Shown here piece after piece: positions 27,232 through 36,246 of a DNA stretch of 64,000 bases. Each line of letters begins with the position of its first letter. Position 1 is the first letter of the stretch. The notes below the pieces were generated by a model. The model was not told the DNA's origin, did not search any database, and was given only the letters and a program-made list of their open reading frames with translations. A program made the translations under genes and the position numbers. This DNA comes from Solibacillus sp. FSL R7-0682 (GTDB lineage Bacteria > Bacillota > Bacilli > Bacillales_A > Planococcaceae): positions 2,376,001 through 2,440,000 of the forward strand of contig NZ_JBBOUI010000001.1 of NCBI RefSeq assembly GCF_038005985.1, in the 5' to 3' direction.

Positions 27232-27261
27232 AGAGCATAGAATATTTTCTTGCTCTTTTTT
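27232..27261 (+). terminator. terminator of the SMR pair
   Basis: AGAGCA ... TGCTCT with inner AGAA/TTCT pairing, then TTTTTT. Confidence 0.7.
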
Positions 27262-27292
27262 AAATGAAATTTTTCTGTTAAGTAGCATGTTA

Positions 27293-27351
27293 TTGTTCTT
27301 TCTGTCATCTTTCGTTATGATAAAACTAATTAATGAATGAAAATCATTGAA
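27293..27351 (+). promoter_or_regulatory. promoter and operator of the TetR gene
   Basis: TTGTTC (27293-27298), 17 bases, TATGAT (27316-27321), followed by ATGAATGA-AAA-TCATTGAA (27333-27351), which differs by one base per arm pair from the operator before the SMR genes. Confidence 0.6.
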
Positions 27352-27371
27352 TGCGATGAGGTGGTCTTTCT

Positions 27372-27938
27372 TTGGATAAAAAACAAAAAATTGTAGCAGC
27401 AACGATTAATCAATTTACGACAAAAGGCGTTGAAAGTACGAAAATATCTGACATTGTAAAAGCTGCCGGTATAGCTCAAGGTACATTTTATTTGTATTTT
27501 CCATCTAAATTCTCAGTAATGCCTGAGATTGCCAAATATGCTGTAGAGGAAATTATGAAAGGCATTCATTCAAGTGTCAATCTATCAGACCCTTTCAATG
27601 AGAAAATAGAGCAACTTGTGAAAGCTGTATTTCATATTACTGAACAAAAAAAAGAGCTTTTTGCCGTTCTGTATGCTGGTTTAGCACAAAGTGAGCATTT
27701 AAAACAATGGGAGTCGATCTATTCCCCATTTTATGATTGGGTTTACAATTTTTTAGAGGAGTCATTAAGAAAAGGTGAAATTCGATCAAATATTGATTGT
27801 GCACGAACTTCTAGAATTTTAATCGGATTAATTGAATCTACAGCAGAGCAATTATATTTATATGATTCTCCTACAGAAGATGAAATAGAAGCGCAATATA
27901 ATGAACTAATTCTTTTTACTAAAAGTGCATTAAAATAA
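27372..27938 (+). CDS. TetR family transcriptional regulator
   Basis: 188 residues from a TTG start with GAGGTGG upstream. N-terminal TetR helix-turn-helix: IVAATINQFTTKGVESTKISDIVKAAGIAQGTFYLYFPSK. The C-terminal ligand domain is helical. It follows the SMR pair on the same strand and shares a palindromic operator with it, so it is the probable local repressor. Confidence 0.9.
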   Translation: MDKKQKIVAATINQFTTKGVESTKISDIVKAAGIAQGTFYLYFPSKFSVMPEIAKYAVEEIMKGIHSSVNLSDPFNEKIEQLVKAVFHITEQKKELFAVLYAGLAQSEHLKQWESIYSPFYDWVYNFLEESLRKGEIRSNIDCARTSRILIGLIESTAEQLYLYDSPTEDEIEAQYNELILFTKSALK

Positions 27939-27977
27939 TCGTTTTTTAAAGACAATTTCATTTGCTCCTACATGAAT

Positions 27978-28013
27978 AACCCACTCAAAAATACTAGCTT
28001 ATTTGAGTGGGTT
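27978..28013. terminator. bidirectional terminator between TetR and hydroxyacyl-CoA dehydrogenase genes
   Basis: AACCCACTCAAA (27978-27989) pairs perfectly with TTTGAGTGGGTT (28002-28013). Confidence 0.75.
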
Positions 28014-28043
28014 ATATTCAATTGGACATATAGTTAATTTATT

Positions 28044-28937
28044 TTAGTTTGACTTTAAGAAGTCAGGGTCCATATAAGCTGGGTTTGGATATTTGTAGAA
28101 GCCCTCTCCAGTAGCAATGCCCATTTTTCCTTGGTCAATCATTTCACGTTTAATTTTATCTGCAACAAATTTAGCAGCTGGATCATGTTGTGCGCGCATT
28201 AAGTTTAAGTTATATGGCGTTTCCATACCGACAATATCGTAAATCGCAAATGGTCCACGTGGCGCGCCCGTAGAAATCATCCAGTTTTTATCGATTGTTT
28301 GTGGATCGGCAATATCCTTTACCCAAAGCTCCATCGCAGCAGATAAAAATGGCACTAATAATGTATTTAAAATATAGCCTGGCTGTTCTTTTTTCAGTAC
28401 AAATGGAATCATCCCAATTGCACGAGCAAAATCTGTAACTTCTTCTACATATTTTACTTCCGTTCCTGGGTGCCCCATCACTTCAGCCGTATTGTTTTGC
28501 CAAATTGAGTTGGCAAAGTGTAACGCTAAAAACTTCTCAGGGCGACCCGTAAATTCAGCAAACTGACTTGGTAGCATTGTCGAAGAGTTAGACGCAAAAA
28601 CCGTTTTTTCTGGTGCCAATTTCGCTAAGCCTTCGTAAAAGCTTTGTTTAATTTCAATACGTTCTGGTACTGCTTCTACAACTAAGTCTGCATCCTTTAC
28701 TGCCTCACCCAAATCTGTGAAATAGCTTAAATTTGCAAATGCCTTTTCAGCACGCTCTGCATCTTTAAAATAATCTCCGTATACCTTTTTTAAGTTTTCC
28801 ATGCGGCCTTTTGCTGTTTCGATCGCTGCTTCGTTAATATCGTAAACGCTTACATCAAAGCCATGAAAAGCAGATTGAAATGCGATTTGACTTCCTAAAA
28901 CACCACTACCTGCAATCGTTACTTTTTTGAAATTCAT
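28044..28937 (-). CDS. 3-hydroxyacyl-CoA (3-hydroxybutyryl-CoA) dehydrogenase
   Basis: 297 residues. N-terminal NAD-binding Rossmann fold with GSGVLGSQIAFQSAF and an acidic strand end (VSVYD). Catalytic-region motifs VFASNSSTMLPSQFAEFTGRPEKFLALHFANSIW, and a C-terminal helical domain ending GMGIATGEGFYKYPNPAY. The typical HFFNP is here HFANSIW, so it is an atypical member and may have another 3-hydroxyacid substrate. GAGGAG precedes the ATG. A divergent LuxR-type gene may regulate it. Confidence 0.85.
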   Translation of the reverse strand: MNFKKVTIAGSGVLGSQIAFQSAFHGFDVSVYDINEAAIETAKGRMENLKKVYGDYFKDAERAEKAFANLSYFTDLGEAVKDADLVVEAVPERIEIKQSFYEGLAKLAPEKTVFASNSSTMLPSQFAEFTGRPEKFLALHFANSIWQNNTAEVMGHPGTEVKYVEEVTDFARAIGMIPFVLKKEQPGYILNTLLVPFLSAAMELWVKDIADPQTIDKNWMISTGAPRGPFAIYDIVGMETPYNLNLMRAQHDPAAKFVADKIKREMIDQGKMGIATGEGFYKYPNPAYMDPDFLKSN

Positions 28938-29092
28938 TTGACATTCTCCTCTTTTTTCGAGTTCAAATTCTCGTTTGATAGTTACTACTTTTGTTTGCTA
29001 CACCATTTATTTTAATGATTAAACATGACATAATATACATATAAAAGAATGGATTTTTTATTAAAACAATACTATGAATGTAGGTAATTTAT

Positions 29093-30178
29093 ATGACAAC
29101 AAGCGAATTTCCTTATTTATTATTTTTTAAAATGTACCGAGGAGAGCTTCAACAGGAGACAGCCATTTACATTGAAAAACAAATTTCGTTAAATGGCGAA
29201 GAAAAAAGAACATTGCATTTGATTAGTGTGTCGTTCATTCAATTTTTAGCGAATCAAATGAAGAAACAAGCGATTCATACAGATGCTCTCCAATATTGGG
29301 TACAGGTTCACCATAAAGGGTTCCCTATCGAAAAATCGAAATATTTCCCACAAACAATTGAGCATGTAGTAAATCAAGTATTAACAGAAATTAATCATTC
29401 TCATACGTCACAAATACTAGAATTGAATGCTCAAATAATGCAGCAAATTATGAAGTCCTTTTCAAAATGGATCGATGAGCCCCAACAAACGATCTCGTTA
29501 TCTTCACAATTGAATAGCCAATTAGATGCCTTTAGCCTTCAACTAATCCAATTAAATGGGACGGAAGATTTACCAATTTTATTAACAAAGGCTGAAGAGA
29601 TTTTTCAATTTAAACGCTGTATCTTTTATAGTTACAACCCTTGGCTCAATGAGTTTTCTGGTGTTATCGGATTTGATCTCCCTAAAATTCAACGGATGCA
29701 AGGTAAAATTGACTTAGAACTTGTATTTGCGATGAAAAAGCCTATTTTCTTAAAGGATCCTGCGCCGTATGTACAGCAAGTGGCCATCGATTTATTCGGC
29801 TTATCTTCTGTTATCTTTATCCCCGTATTATTTGAGCAGCAATTATACGGCTGGGTATCATTCGATCAAGTAGGTGAAAAATTTGAATGTAGTAAGGAAC
29901 AACTATCCTTATTAGAAATGGCGGGTAATCGAATCGGCATGTATTTAGCACGCAAACAACTACGGAATAACTGGAATCATCGCTTCGATTTAACCGAAAA
30001 AGAATATGCAATTTTATATTTACTTGCGGAAGGCTATAGCAATAAGGAAATGGCCGAAATGATTTTTTTAAGTGAATTTACAGTGCGGGACTATGTACAA
30101 AAACTCATGCTTAAATTAAAAGCAAAAAACCGTACACAAATCATTTCGACAGCTTTTCGCATTGGATTAGTCGATTAA
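29093..30178 (+). CDS. GAF-domain LuxR-type transcriptional regulator
   Basis: 361 residues. The middle (~residues 150-285) looks like a GAF sensor (LLTKAEEIFQFKRCIFYSYNP ... VIFIPVLFEQQLYGWVSFDQ). The C-terminus is a LuxR helix-turn-helix: LTEKEYAILYLLAEGYSNKEMAEMIFLSEFTVRDYVQKLMLKLKAKNRTQI. The leader carries only a weak site (TAGGT). Divergent from the dehydrogenase gene 155 bases away; control of fatty- or hydroxy-acid use is an inference. Confidence 0.85.
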   Translation: MTTSEFPYLLFFKMYRGELQQETAIYIEKQISLNGEEKRTLHLISVSFIQFLANQMKKQAIHTDALQYWVQVHHKGFPIEKSKYFPQTIEHVVNQVLTEINHSHTSQILELNAQIMQQIMKSFSKWIDEPQQTISLSSQLNSQLDAFSLQLIQLNGTEDLPILLTKAEEIFQFKRCIFYSYNPWLNEFSGVIGFDLPKIQRMQGKIDLELVFAMKKPIFLKDPAPYVQQVAIDLFGLSSVIFIPVLFEQQLYGWVSFDQVGEKFECSKEQLSLLEMAGNRIGMYLARKQLRNNWNHRFDLTEKEYAILYLLAEGYSNKEMAEMIFLSEFTVRDYVQKLMLKLKAKNRTQIISTAFRIGLVD

Positions 30179-30181
30179 AAT

Positions 30182-30205
30182 GACTTCGGAAAAAAAACCG
30201 AAGTC
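30182..30205. terminator. hairpin between convergent genes
   Basis: GACTTCGG and CCGAAGTC enclose eight A residues, right after the LuxR-type gene and before the stop of the SLAP gene. Read on the minus strand the loop is all T. There is no following T-run on the plus strand. Confidence 0.5.
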
Positions 30206-30585
30206 TAGTTCTCTTCAATATGAACAGATGGAGGCGTCATATTTAGATCATTTTCTATAATTTCAACCTCAAAAATAAATGTCCATGGCATCGATGCTTT
30301 TGGAGGAATAACAAGTGCTGGTATTGTAAATAATTGTGTAAAGTAATGCCCTTGAATGTGGCAACCTACTTTGGTTTTCATAAATCGTAATACATCTTCT
30401 TGAAAATTGTGGATTAAAACCGTCACCAGTAATTGGTTTCGGTGATTGACGGCGACTCGAACTGGTACACATTGAATTAAATTTTGACTATTGTCTTTCG
30501 TTTGTTCAAAAAGCTGTTCAATGAATACTCGATCTTTTACTGCAATAGTTTTATCCCATGCAGCTTCAAATTGTAGCTGTTGCAT
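30205..30585 (-). CDS. SLAP domain-containing protein
   Basis: 126 residues from the ATG at 30585 (AGGAGGAG upstream; an earlier ATG at 30633 lacks a site). The pattern FEAAWDKTIAVKDRVFIEQLF ... PVRVAVNHRNQLLVTVLIHNF ... IPPKASMPWTFIFE is that of the SLAP domain of Bacilli, associated with S-layer or accessory-Sec surface proteins. No signal peptide is present, so this copy is probably cytoplasmic. Exact role unknown. Confidence 0.65.
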   Translation of the reverse strand: MQQLQFEAAWDKTIAVKDRVFIEQLFEQTKDNSQNLIQCVPVRVAVNHRNQLLVTVLIHNFQEDVLRFMKTKVGCHIQGHYFTQLFTIPALVIPPKASMPWTFIFEVEIIENDLNMTPPSVHIEEN

Positions 30586-30710
30586 GTTTCTCCTCCTCTC
30601 TGTTTTTATATTAAAAAAATTTATTTCCCTCAAATCATAAATAATTTTTACGTTTTCACGTAATACATGTTACAGTTAATAGGAATCTTATAAGTTAGTA
30701 GGCGAAGAAA

Positions 30711-31094
30711 ATGATTGAAGTAAAACTATCTCCTATCAGTGAAGGAGAATTTAACCGTGGTGTATTCTCCACAGAAAATATTAAAAAAGGGACGCTGTTT
30801 CATCAAGCTCCAGTAATAAGTTATCCGAACGAGCAACACGAGCATATCGAAAAAACCCTTTTAGCCGATTATGCATTTGAATTTGGGATTGGACAATCCG
30901 CTATTTTATTAGGGTATGGTATGTTATTTAACCATTCCTATACACCAAACGCAACATATGAAATTAATTTCGATAATTTTACATTCGATTTCTTTGCCTA
31001 TACGGACATTGAAGCCGGCGAAGAAATTTTTATTAACTATAATGGTGATGTAGATGATCAAGATCCACTTTGGTTTAATAAAGAAGAAGAATAG
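30711..31094 (+). CDS. SET domain-containing protein
   Basis: 127 residues, a stand-alone SET fold: RGVFSTENIKKGTLFHQAPVI at the start, the pseudoknot motif LFNHSYTPNATYE and EEIFINYNGD. These contain the family's S-adenosylmethionine and catalytic tyrosine region. SET proteins methylate lysines; the bacterial target is unknown. Monocistronic with its own terminator. Confidence 0.85.
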   Translation: MIEVKLSPISEGEFNRGVFSTENIKKGTLFHQAPVISYPNEQHEHIEKTLLADYAFEFGIGQSAILLGYGMLFNHSYTPNATYEINFDNFTFDFFAYTDIEAGEEIFINYNGDVDDQDPLWFNKEEE

Positions 31095-31114
31095 GTAGTG
31101 CTTTCTCTCAAGGA

Positions 31115-31152
31115 AGCTCGGGTTTGTATTTATCCTATACCCGAGCTTTTTT
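31115..31152 (+). terminator. terminator of the SET gene
   Basis: AGCTCGGGT (31115-31123) and ACCCGAGCT (31139-31147) followed by TTTTTTA. Confidence 0.85.
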
Positions 31153-31169
31153 ATTTGAGCGGGTGGCCC

Positions 31170-31901
31170 TTATTTATTTTTAATAAAGGAAATAATATCC
31201 CTCGCTAGCAAATCACGTTCTTTCCCTAAGGATATCAAATGACCGCTTTGCTCATAGCATTTTTTTTCTACATAAGTGCTTTGTACAGAATCCGCAATTA
31301 GATCAATGCTTTCCTGGAAAACAACTTCGTCTAATGCGCCCTTTGCTACAAATAATGGTTGTTGAATTTTATGCATTTCATTGCCTGCGCCCACAATAAA
31401 TTGTTGTAATGCAATAAGCTTTTCAGGTGGACGTGGAAAATGATGCTGTAAAAATGCCTGAAGTTCCTCTTCTGATTTCCCTTTTAGAAACCGAATGGAA
31501 TACTGTTCAACACGCTTTTCTAGACCATCAATAGGACGCTCGAGTACTGGAGAAGAAACAATACATAGTGCTGTGCATTGCATATATTCATTTGCCAAAC
31601 GAATGCCTAAAACCCCGCCAAGGGATTGCCCTACAATCGTAATATCCTCAAAGCCCTTTTCCACTAACGAATCAAAAGCACGCCTTGCACCGGCCCATAT
31701 TTTGTCCATCGAAGAAGCAAATAAATGTTCTGGACTTGCTCCATGTCCAGCTAAATTTGGTGCATAGCACGTATACCCTTCTTCATGAAGTGCAGTCGCA
31801 ATATGACGCATCTCCTTTGCGTTACTTGTAAAGCTATGTAACAGTAATACTGCCTGATTACCGGCACTTAAAAAAATATCCTCTACAACGTTGTTCATCA
31901 T
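31170..31901 (-). CDS. alpha/beta hydrolase, Est30-type carboxylesterase
   Basis: 243 residues. LLLHSFTSNAKEM forms the oxyanion region and GQSLGG the nucleophile elbow (serine near residue 93). The candidate acid is in GALDEVV and the histidine in QSGHLISLG. The length fits Bacillus YvaK/Est30 carboxylesterases, which hydrolyse short-chain esters. AAGGAG lies eight bases before the ATG. Confidence 0.85.
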   Translation of the reverse strand: MMNNVVEDIFLSAGNQAVLLLHSFTSNAKEMRHIATALHEEGYTCYAPNLAGHGASPEHLFASSMDKIWAGARRAFDSLVEKGFEDITIVGQSLGGVLGIRLANEYMQCTALCIVSSPVLERPIDGLEKRVEQYSIRFLKGKSEEELQAFLQHHFPRPPEKLIALQQFIVGAGNEMHKIQQPLFVAKGALDEVVFQESIDLIADSVQSTYVEKKCYEQSGHLISLGKERDLLARDIISFIKNK

Positions 31902-31938
31902 GTTAAATACTCCTTAATGTAAACAAAAATAAATAATA

Positions 31939-31960
31939 CCTGCCACATATGTATGACAGG
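31939..31960 (-). terminator. weak terminator of the rhodanese gene
   Basis: Minus strand: CCTGTCA and TGGCAGG form a 7-bp stem with one G-U pair, followed by a mixed AT tract. Confidence 0.45.
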
Positions 31961-31972
31961 CATTACATCCGA

Positions 31973-32335
31973 TTATAACTCCCCACGCTGTTGATAAGAG
32001 GTAATACCACCTTTAACATTTGTAATCCGAGGGTAGCCTAACTTTTTTAACTCTTTACATGTTTCGAGCGAACGCAAACCCGAACGACACATGACCACAA
32101 TTTCCTTATCCTTTGGAAGAGCAGCAATTCCCTTTCCATGAGGATCATTAATAAATGGTGCGACATGCATTTTGTTAAAATCGCTCATACTTCTTACATC
32201 AATAAAAAGTTTATCTTGATCGCGTAACATCGTTTGCAATTCGTCTGTTGAAATCGTTTTAATCCCTTCGACCGGACGCATTTTCCAAAAAACGATAGCT
32301 GCGCAAATACCTAAAATAATGATTAATTCAATCAC
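31973..32335 (-). CDS. membrane-anchored rhodanese-like protein
   Basis: 120 residues from a GTG start at 32335, chosen because GGAGG lies eight bases before it. One N-terminal membrane helix (IELIIILGICAAIVFW) and one rhodanese domain with active-site loop CRSGLRS (cysteine nucleophile). Transfers sulfane sulfur in the family; the physiological acceptor is unknown. Confidence 0.85.
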   Translation of the reverse strand: MIELIIILGICAAIVFWKMRPVEGIKTISTDELQTMLRDQDKLFIDVRSMSDFNKMHVAPFINDPHGKGIAALPKDKEIVVMCRSGLRSLETCKELKKLGYPRITNVKGGITSYQQRGEL

Positions 32336-32411
32336 GCGTAGTTCCTCCGACAACATTCATTTTGTCTATTGTATCACGAATTAATGCTATCTTCAGATAA
32401 CTTTATGACCA

Positions 32412-33026
32412 TTATTCCCCTGATGCTAGTAAGCTTAAATCATAAATTGTATAATCACAGCGGTAAATGAATAAATAATGCCCGTCAATTAATAGCCCTG
32501 TTGATTTATCCATTTCTGTCGAATAATAGCTTACATCTTCTCCTGCAAAAGTAGCAAGCGGTTGTCCTGATTGCGAGCGTATTAATACAATTTTATCTTT
32601 CCCAGTTGTCATATTCGCTAAATCATTTACCATGCGATTAATAAATGGCACTGAGCGATCAAAGCTTTGAAGATCAATTTGTTTTGAATATGCATCAAAC
32701 ATATCGACTAAACCATCTTCATACGCGATTAAACTACTTCCAACATGTAGCATTTGCTTCCCACCGACCGTAATATTCAGCACGGCCGATTTCTCTACAG
32801 TATTCCCATCTACATCTTTTAAGCTAAATTCTTCATCTGCTTCGATACTTACACTTTTCCCAATGACACGGTCAATTAATTGACTGTTTTCGTCATATGT
32901 TTGGATTGTTAATTCACGACCGACAAAATTCTCCTTGAGATTACCAAATTTCATCTCCAACCAATTACAACCTGATAAAACAAGTGTCGCTGCTACTATT
33001 ATTGCAATAAATGACCACTTTTTCAT
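32412..33026 (-). CDS. lipoprotein, possibly DUF5052 family
   Basis: 204 residues from the ATG at 33026 (GGAG eight bases upstream). Lipoprotein signal with lipobox VLSGC. The mature part starts NWLEMKFGNLKENFVGRELTIQTYDENG-like and is beta-rich (GGKQMLHVGSSLIAYEDGLVDM). The pattern recalls the DUF5052 lipoproteins of Bacillales, from memory. Role unknown. Confidence 0.65.
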   Translation of the reverse strand: MKKWSFIAIIVAATLVLSGCNWLEMKFGNLKENFVGRELTIQTYDENSQLIDRVIGKSVSIEADEEFSLKDVDGNTVEKSAVLNITVGGKQMLHVGSSLIAYEDGLVDMFDAYSKQIDLQSFDRSVPFINRMVNDLANMTTGKDKIVLIRSQSGQPLATFAGEDVSYYSTEMDKSTGLLIDGHYLFIYRCDYTIYDLSLLASGE

Positions 33027-33208
33027 CAACCTCACTCCTTCATTATGTATAGAAACACTACTATTTACTATTAAATAAAGAAAAAGGTTTCATCCTTTCA
33101 AATATAAAATAGTATTTTAGCAAAACTAGTAGCTTTTCATAGACAGATAAAAACTATCACGTTATATTGAAACCATTACGTCTCACTTTCGTCTAACTAG
33201 ATATACAA

Positions 33209-34033
33209 ATGTATAGAATTTTAAAAGGATGGAATCAATTGCTACACTATAAAATTTACAGCCAAGATAAACAGGAATGGGTTGTCCTTGTTCACGGTGC
33301 AGGTGGAAGTTCAACAATTTGGTATAAGCAAATACGAGCTTATCGAAAAGAATTTAATGTACTCGTTGTCGATTTAAGAGGTCACGGATCGTCTAAGTTT
33401 AACTGTACACCAAAGCATTATACGTTCGACCTTGTAAGTAAAGATATTATGGAAGTTTTAGATCATGTAGGAATAAAAAAAGCACATTTTGTTGGGATTT
33501 CACTTGGAACTATTTTAATTCGCCAGCTTGCAGAGACACACCCTGAAAAAATGTTAAGTATGGTGCTTGCAGGAGCAGTCATTCGCATTACGCCGCGCTT
33601 GCAGTTTCTATTAAGTATCGCAAACAGATTTAAGCGTATTGTCCCTTATATGTGGTTGTATCGTTTCTTTGCATGGATATTAATGCCGAAAAAATCCCAT
33701 GAAGGCTCACGTTCTTTATTTGTTCAAGAGGCAAAAAAAGTACAGCATCGTGAATTTATACGTTGGTTAACGTTAACGACGAATGTGGCAAAGTATTTAA
33801 TAAAGTTCAATGAAAAGGATACGAATATTCCAACCCTTTATTTGATGGGGGCTGAGGATTATATGTTTACCCATACAGTAGCAGAGCTTGTGAAGACGCA
33901 AAAAACAAGCGAGCTAATAATAATCGAAGACAGTGGACATGTTTGTAATGTAGATCAGCCAAGTCGTTTTAATGAGCTGTCGTTAAATTTTTTAAATACC
34001 ATTCAGCCTCATGAAAATCCTCAATTGGTGTGA
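33209..34033 (+). CDS. alpha/beta hydrolase
   Basis: 274 residues. Oxyanion motif VHGAGGSSTIWYKQ, nucleophile elbow GISLGT, candidate acid in GAEDYMF, histidine in IEDSGHVCNVDQP, and a helical cap of about 70 residues. No signal peptide. Substrate unknown. It starts close to a TATA-like AT-rich leader without a strong ribosome binding site (AAAAGGA overlaps the early codons). Confidence 0.8.
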   Translation: MYRILKGWNQLLHYKIYSQDKQEWVVLVHGAGGSSTIWYKQIRAYRKEFNVLVVDLRGHGSSKFNCTPKHYTFDLVSKDIMEVLDHVGIKKAHFVGISLGTILIRQLAETHPEKMLSMVLAGAVIRITPRLQFLLSIANRFKRIVPYMWLYRFFAWILMPKKSHEGSRSLFVQEAKKVQHREFIRWLTLTTNVAKYLIKFNEKDTNIPTLYLMGAEDYMFTHTVAELVKTQKTSELIIIEDSGHVCNVDQPSRFNELSLNFLNTIQPHENPQLV

Positions 34034-34041
34034 ATGTGCAG

Positions 34042-34070
34042 GAAGCAGCTAAATATTTAGCTGCTTCTTT
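34042..34070 (+). terminator. terminator of the alpha/beta hydrolase gene
   Basis: GAAGCAGCTAAA and TTTAGCTGCTTC form a near-perfect palindrome, then TTTTATT. Confidence 0.75.
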
Positions 34071-34296
34071 TATTGATGCCATTCTAACATCATTATATGG
34101 TTTTCCTTTATTTTAATTAGGGCCACAAATGTATCAAAATCATTATTTTCAAAAACGTGAAAAAAGTGATCCGCTAGCTCTGAGAATTTATAAAAAGACA
34201 AAGCAAACTACCACTTCTTTATAAGTTATTTATATTGTTATATACTACCATTAAAGTTAAAAATCGTATTAGAATTAACTAAAGGGGTGTTTTTTC

Positions 34297-35139
34297 ATGC
34301 AAATGCAAATCCATAACTTAGCTTCAGAATTCGTAGAAAATTATGAGCCTACCCTTTCATATTTAGAAAATTTTTTTGCTAAACATGAAGCAAGCTATCA
34401 CTATTATTTTAGTTATCATTGCAAACGAAAAGAGGAAAAGATGCAGCTTGCACTGGAACGACATCCGCTAAAACTCGCAGATATTCGAAAAATGTGTGAA
34501 GCGATGCCACTATTCATTCAGGAAATTGTTGATCAGTATGAGGTACTTTATCCAATTCACTTTACAAAGGATGTCCACCTTCTTGTTGGCATTTACGGTT
34601 CCAATGCTTATACACATCGCCAATTCGACCCAGAAATCACATTTTGCCTAGAAAAATTGTCCGCAGAAGAGGATCATTTAAAAGTCATTATCGCCCATGA
34701 ATTTGGTCATGCAACCCATCATCTATTGTCTATTCGTGAAAATGTCGATATGTACCAAATTGAGTGGACAAGCCCGTATACATGGCTTTTGCAGGAAGGT
34801 TGCGCTACGTATTTGTCTACGAAGGTCGTGAACACACATGAAGACGTCTATTTTGCCTTTGAGCGTGATGCAGATTGGCTAAAATTCTGTAAAGACAATG
34901 AAAACATGATCGTTAACCACTTTATTCAAGAAATTCAAACAATGCCTAGTGACGAAATCTTTAAAGAATGGTTTTCCATTAACGGTGGGGAACGATTTGG
35001 TAAGACACGCCTCGGTTATTATATTGGCTATGTAGTCGTTAGTCGTTTAATCGAACTCCATGGGGAATTCGAAACGATTACGATGTGGAAGCATACGAAT
35101 TTAAAAGAGATCATACTTGAGCAGTTGAAAAAAATATAA
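34297..35139 (+). CDS. gluzincin-like zinc metalloprotease
   Basis: 280 residues without signal peptide. The zinc motif HEFGH is at residues 134-138 in VIIAHEFGHATHH, and EGCATYLS at 167-174 supplies the second-helix glutamate expected of gluzincins. The remainder is helical. This combination matches the DUF2268-like Zn-dependent protease group, cytoplasmic in this case. AAGGGGTG precedes the ATG. Substrate unknown. Confidence 0.75.
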   Translation: MQMQIHNLASEFVENYEPTLSYLENFFAKHEASYHYYFSYHCKRKEEKMQLALERHPLKLADIRKMCEAMPLFIQEIVDQYEVLYPIHFTKDVHLLVGIYGSNAYTHRQFDPEITFCLEKLSAEEDHLKVIIAHEFGHATHHLLSIRENVDMYQIEWTSPYTWLLQEGCATYLSTKVVNTHEDVYFAFERDADWLKFCKDNENMIVNHFIQEIQTMPSDEIFKEWFSINGGERFGKTRLGYYIGYVVVSRLIELHGEFETITMWKHTNLKEIILEQLKKI

Positions 35140-35143
35140 TATA

Positions 35144-35190
35144 AAAAGCCAAGGAGTGTTACTTAAATCATAAGCACTCCGTTGGCTTTT
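35144..35190. terminator. bidirectional terminator between protease and acetyltransferase genes
   Basis: AAAAGCCAAGGAGTG pairs with CACTCCGTTGGCTTTT apart from one bulged G; it lies between two convergent stops. Confidence 0.75.
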
Positions 35191-35191
35191 C

Positions 35192-35950
35192 CTACTTATT
35201 GATATCCATCTTCAGCACATTGTATTGCTTCCCGATATAGGTATACCCTTGCTTTACATACATTTCACGTGGTGTGTCTTCTTCATCCGCTACTAAAATA
35301 ATAGTCTTATCGGCAAACTCACTCATAACAAATTGTTGAATTTTCGTGCCAATTCCCCTTTTTTGAAACGCCGGAAGAACGAAAAAATTATCGATTTCAG
35401 CTGTATTGCTTTCGATAATCACATCTACTGATCCAACTACTTGCTCGTCAATACGTGCTATGATTTGTTTTTTACGCTGCATTAAAAAATCACGCTCGAG
35501 CATTTTTTCCCTTCCAGCCGCGTAAATTTCACCCCATTGCTTCGCATCTTCAAAATGAATTGCTAAATAGTGAGGTAAAGTATGCTCCGATAAGAATTCG
35601 ACAATAACATGCTCACATGTAGCGGAATGCCCAAAGTCCTTTGGTTCAATGGCATACATTTCTAAACTTCCAATTGTATAGCCTTCATTTTTCACATAGT
35701 CCAACACTTCGTCTGGAATTTCTTTATCCTGTGGGAATGTAAACTTAACATGGGTTTGCCCCTTCGCTTCATGAAAATCCTTTAAATATTGTTCCATCTC
35801 TTTATATTGCTGTAGGGACGGCATTTTTAAAAACTGAATAAAATTACTATAATAACGGTCTTTTAGTTCATCTAGTTTATAGTGCTTGAACCATTCTGTT
35901 TCCTTTTCAACTTGGGCAAATATTTGGATATTATTAAATGATAAATTCAT
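35192..35950 (-). CDS. GNAT family N-acetyltransferase
   Basis: 252 residues. The C-terminal half is a GNAT domain with the acetyl-CoA loop FVLPAFQKRGIGTKIQQFV (Q-x-x-G-I-G) and following beta strands (IILVADEEDTPREMYVKQGYTYIG). The N-terminal half (~120 residues) is a divergent, degenerate GNAT-like region. AGGAGGG precedes the ATG. Acceptor unknown. Confidence 0.85.
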   Translation of the reverse strand: MNLSFNNIQIFAQVEKETEWFKHYKLDELKDRYYSNFIQFLKMPSLQQYKEMEQYLKDFHEAKGQTHVKFTFPQDKEIPDEVLDYVKNEGYTIGSLEMYAIEPKDFGHSATCEHVIVEFLSEHTLPHYLAIHFEDAKQWGEIYAAGREKMLERDFLMQRKKQIIARIDEQVVGSVDVIIESNTAEIDNFFVLPAFQKRGIGTKIQQFVMSEFADKTIILVADEEDTPREMYVKQGYTYIGKQYNVLKMDINK

Positions 35951-36246
35951 GTGTACCCTCCTAGAATATGTATATCTTCTTATTCGTTCTAATTTACTAT
36001 TATAAAGGACAAAAAATTCTTTGTCCTACCGTTATTTAAATTGTTTGTAAATTACACAATATAATAGGTGCGATAATCTATTTATATAGTAAATATTGTC
36101 GTTTATGCTATAAAAGAGCTTAAATTAGTACTTTAAAAGCCTCTAAATAATCTAATAATTCAGCAAGTAAGGTTTCTATGAAAATTGGCGTATAATGTAA
36201 TTGTTTATCCAACTATCACACAATTCTCTTGGAGGGTTCGTACACA

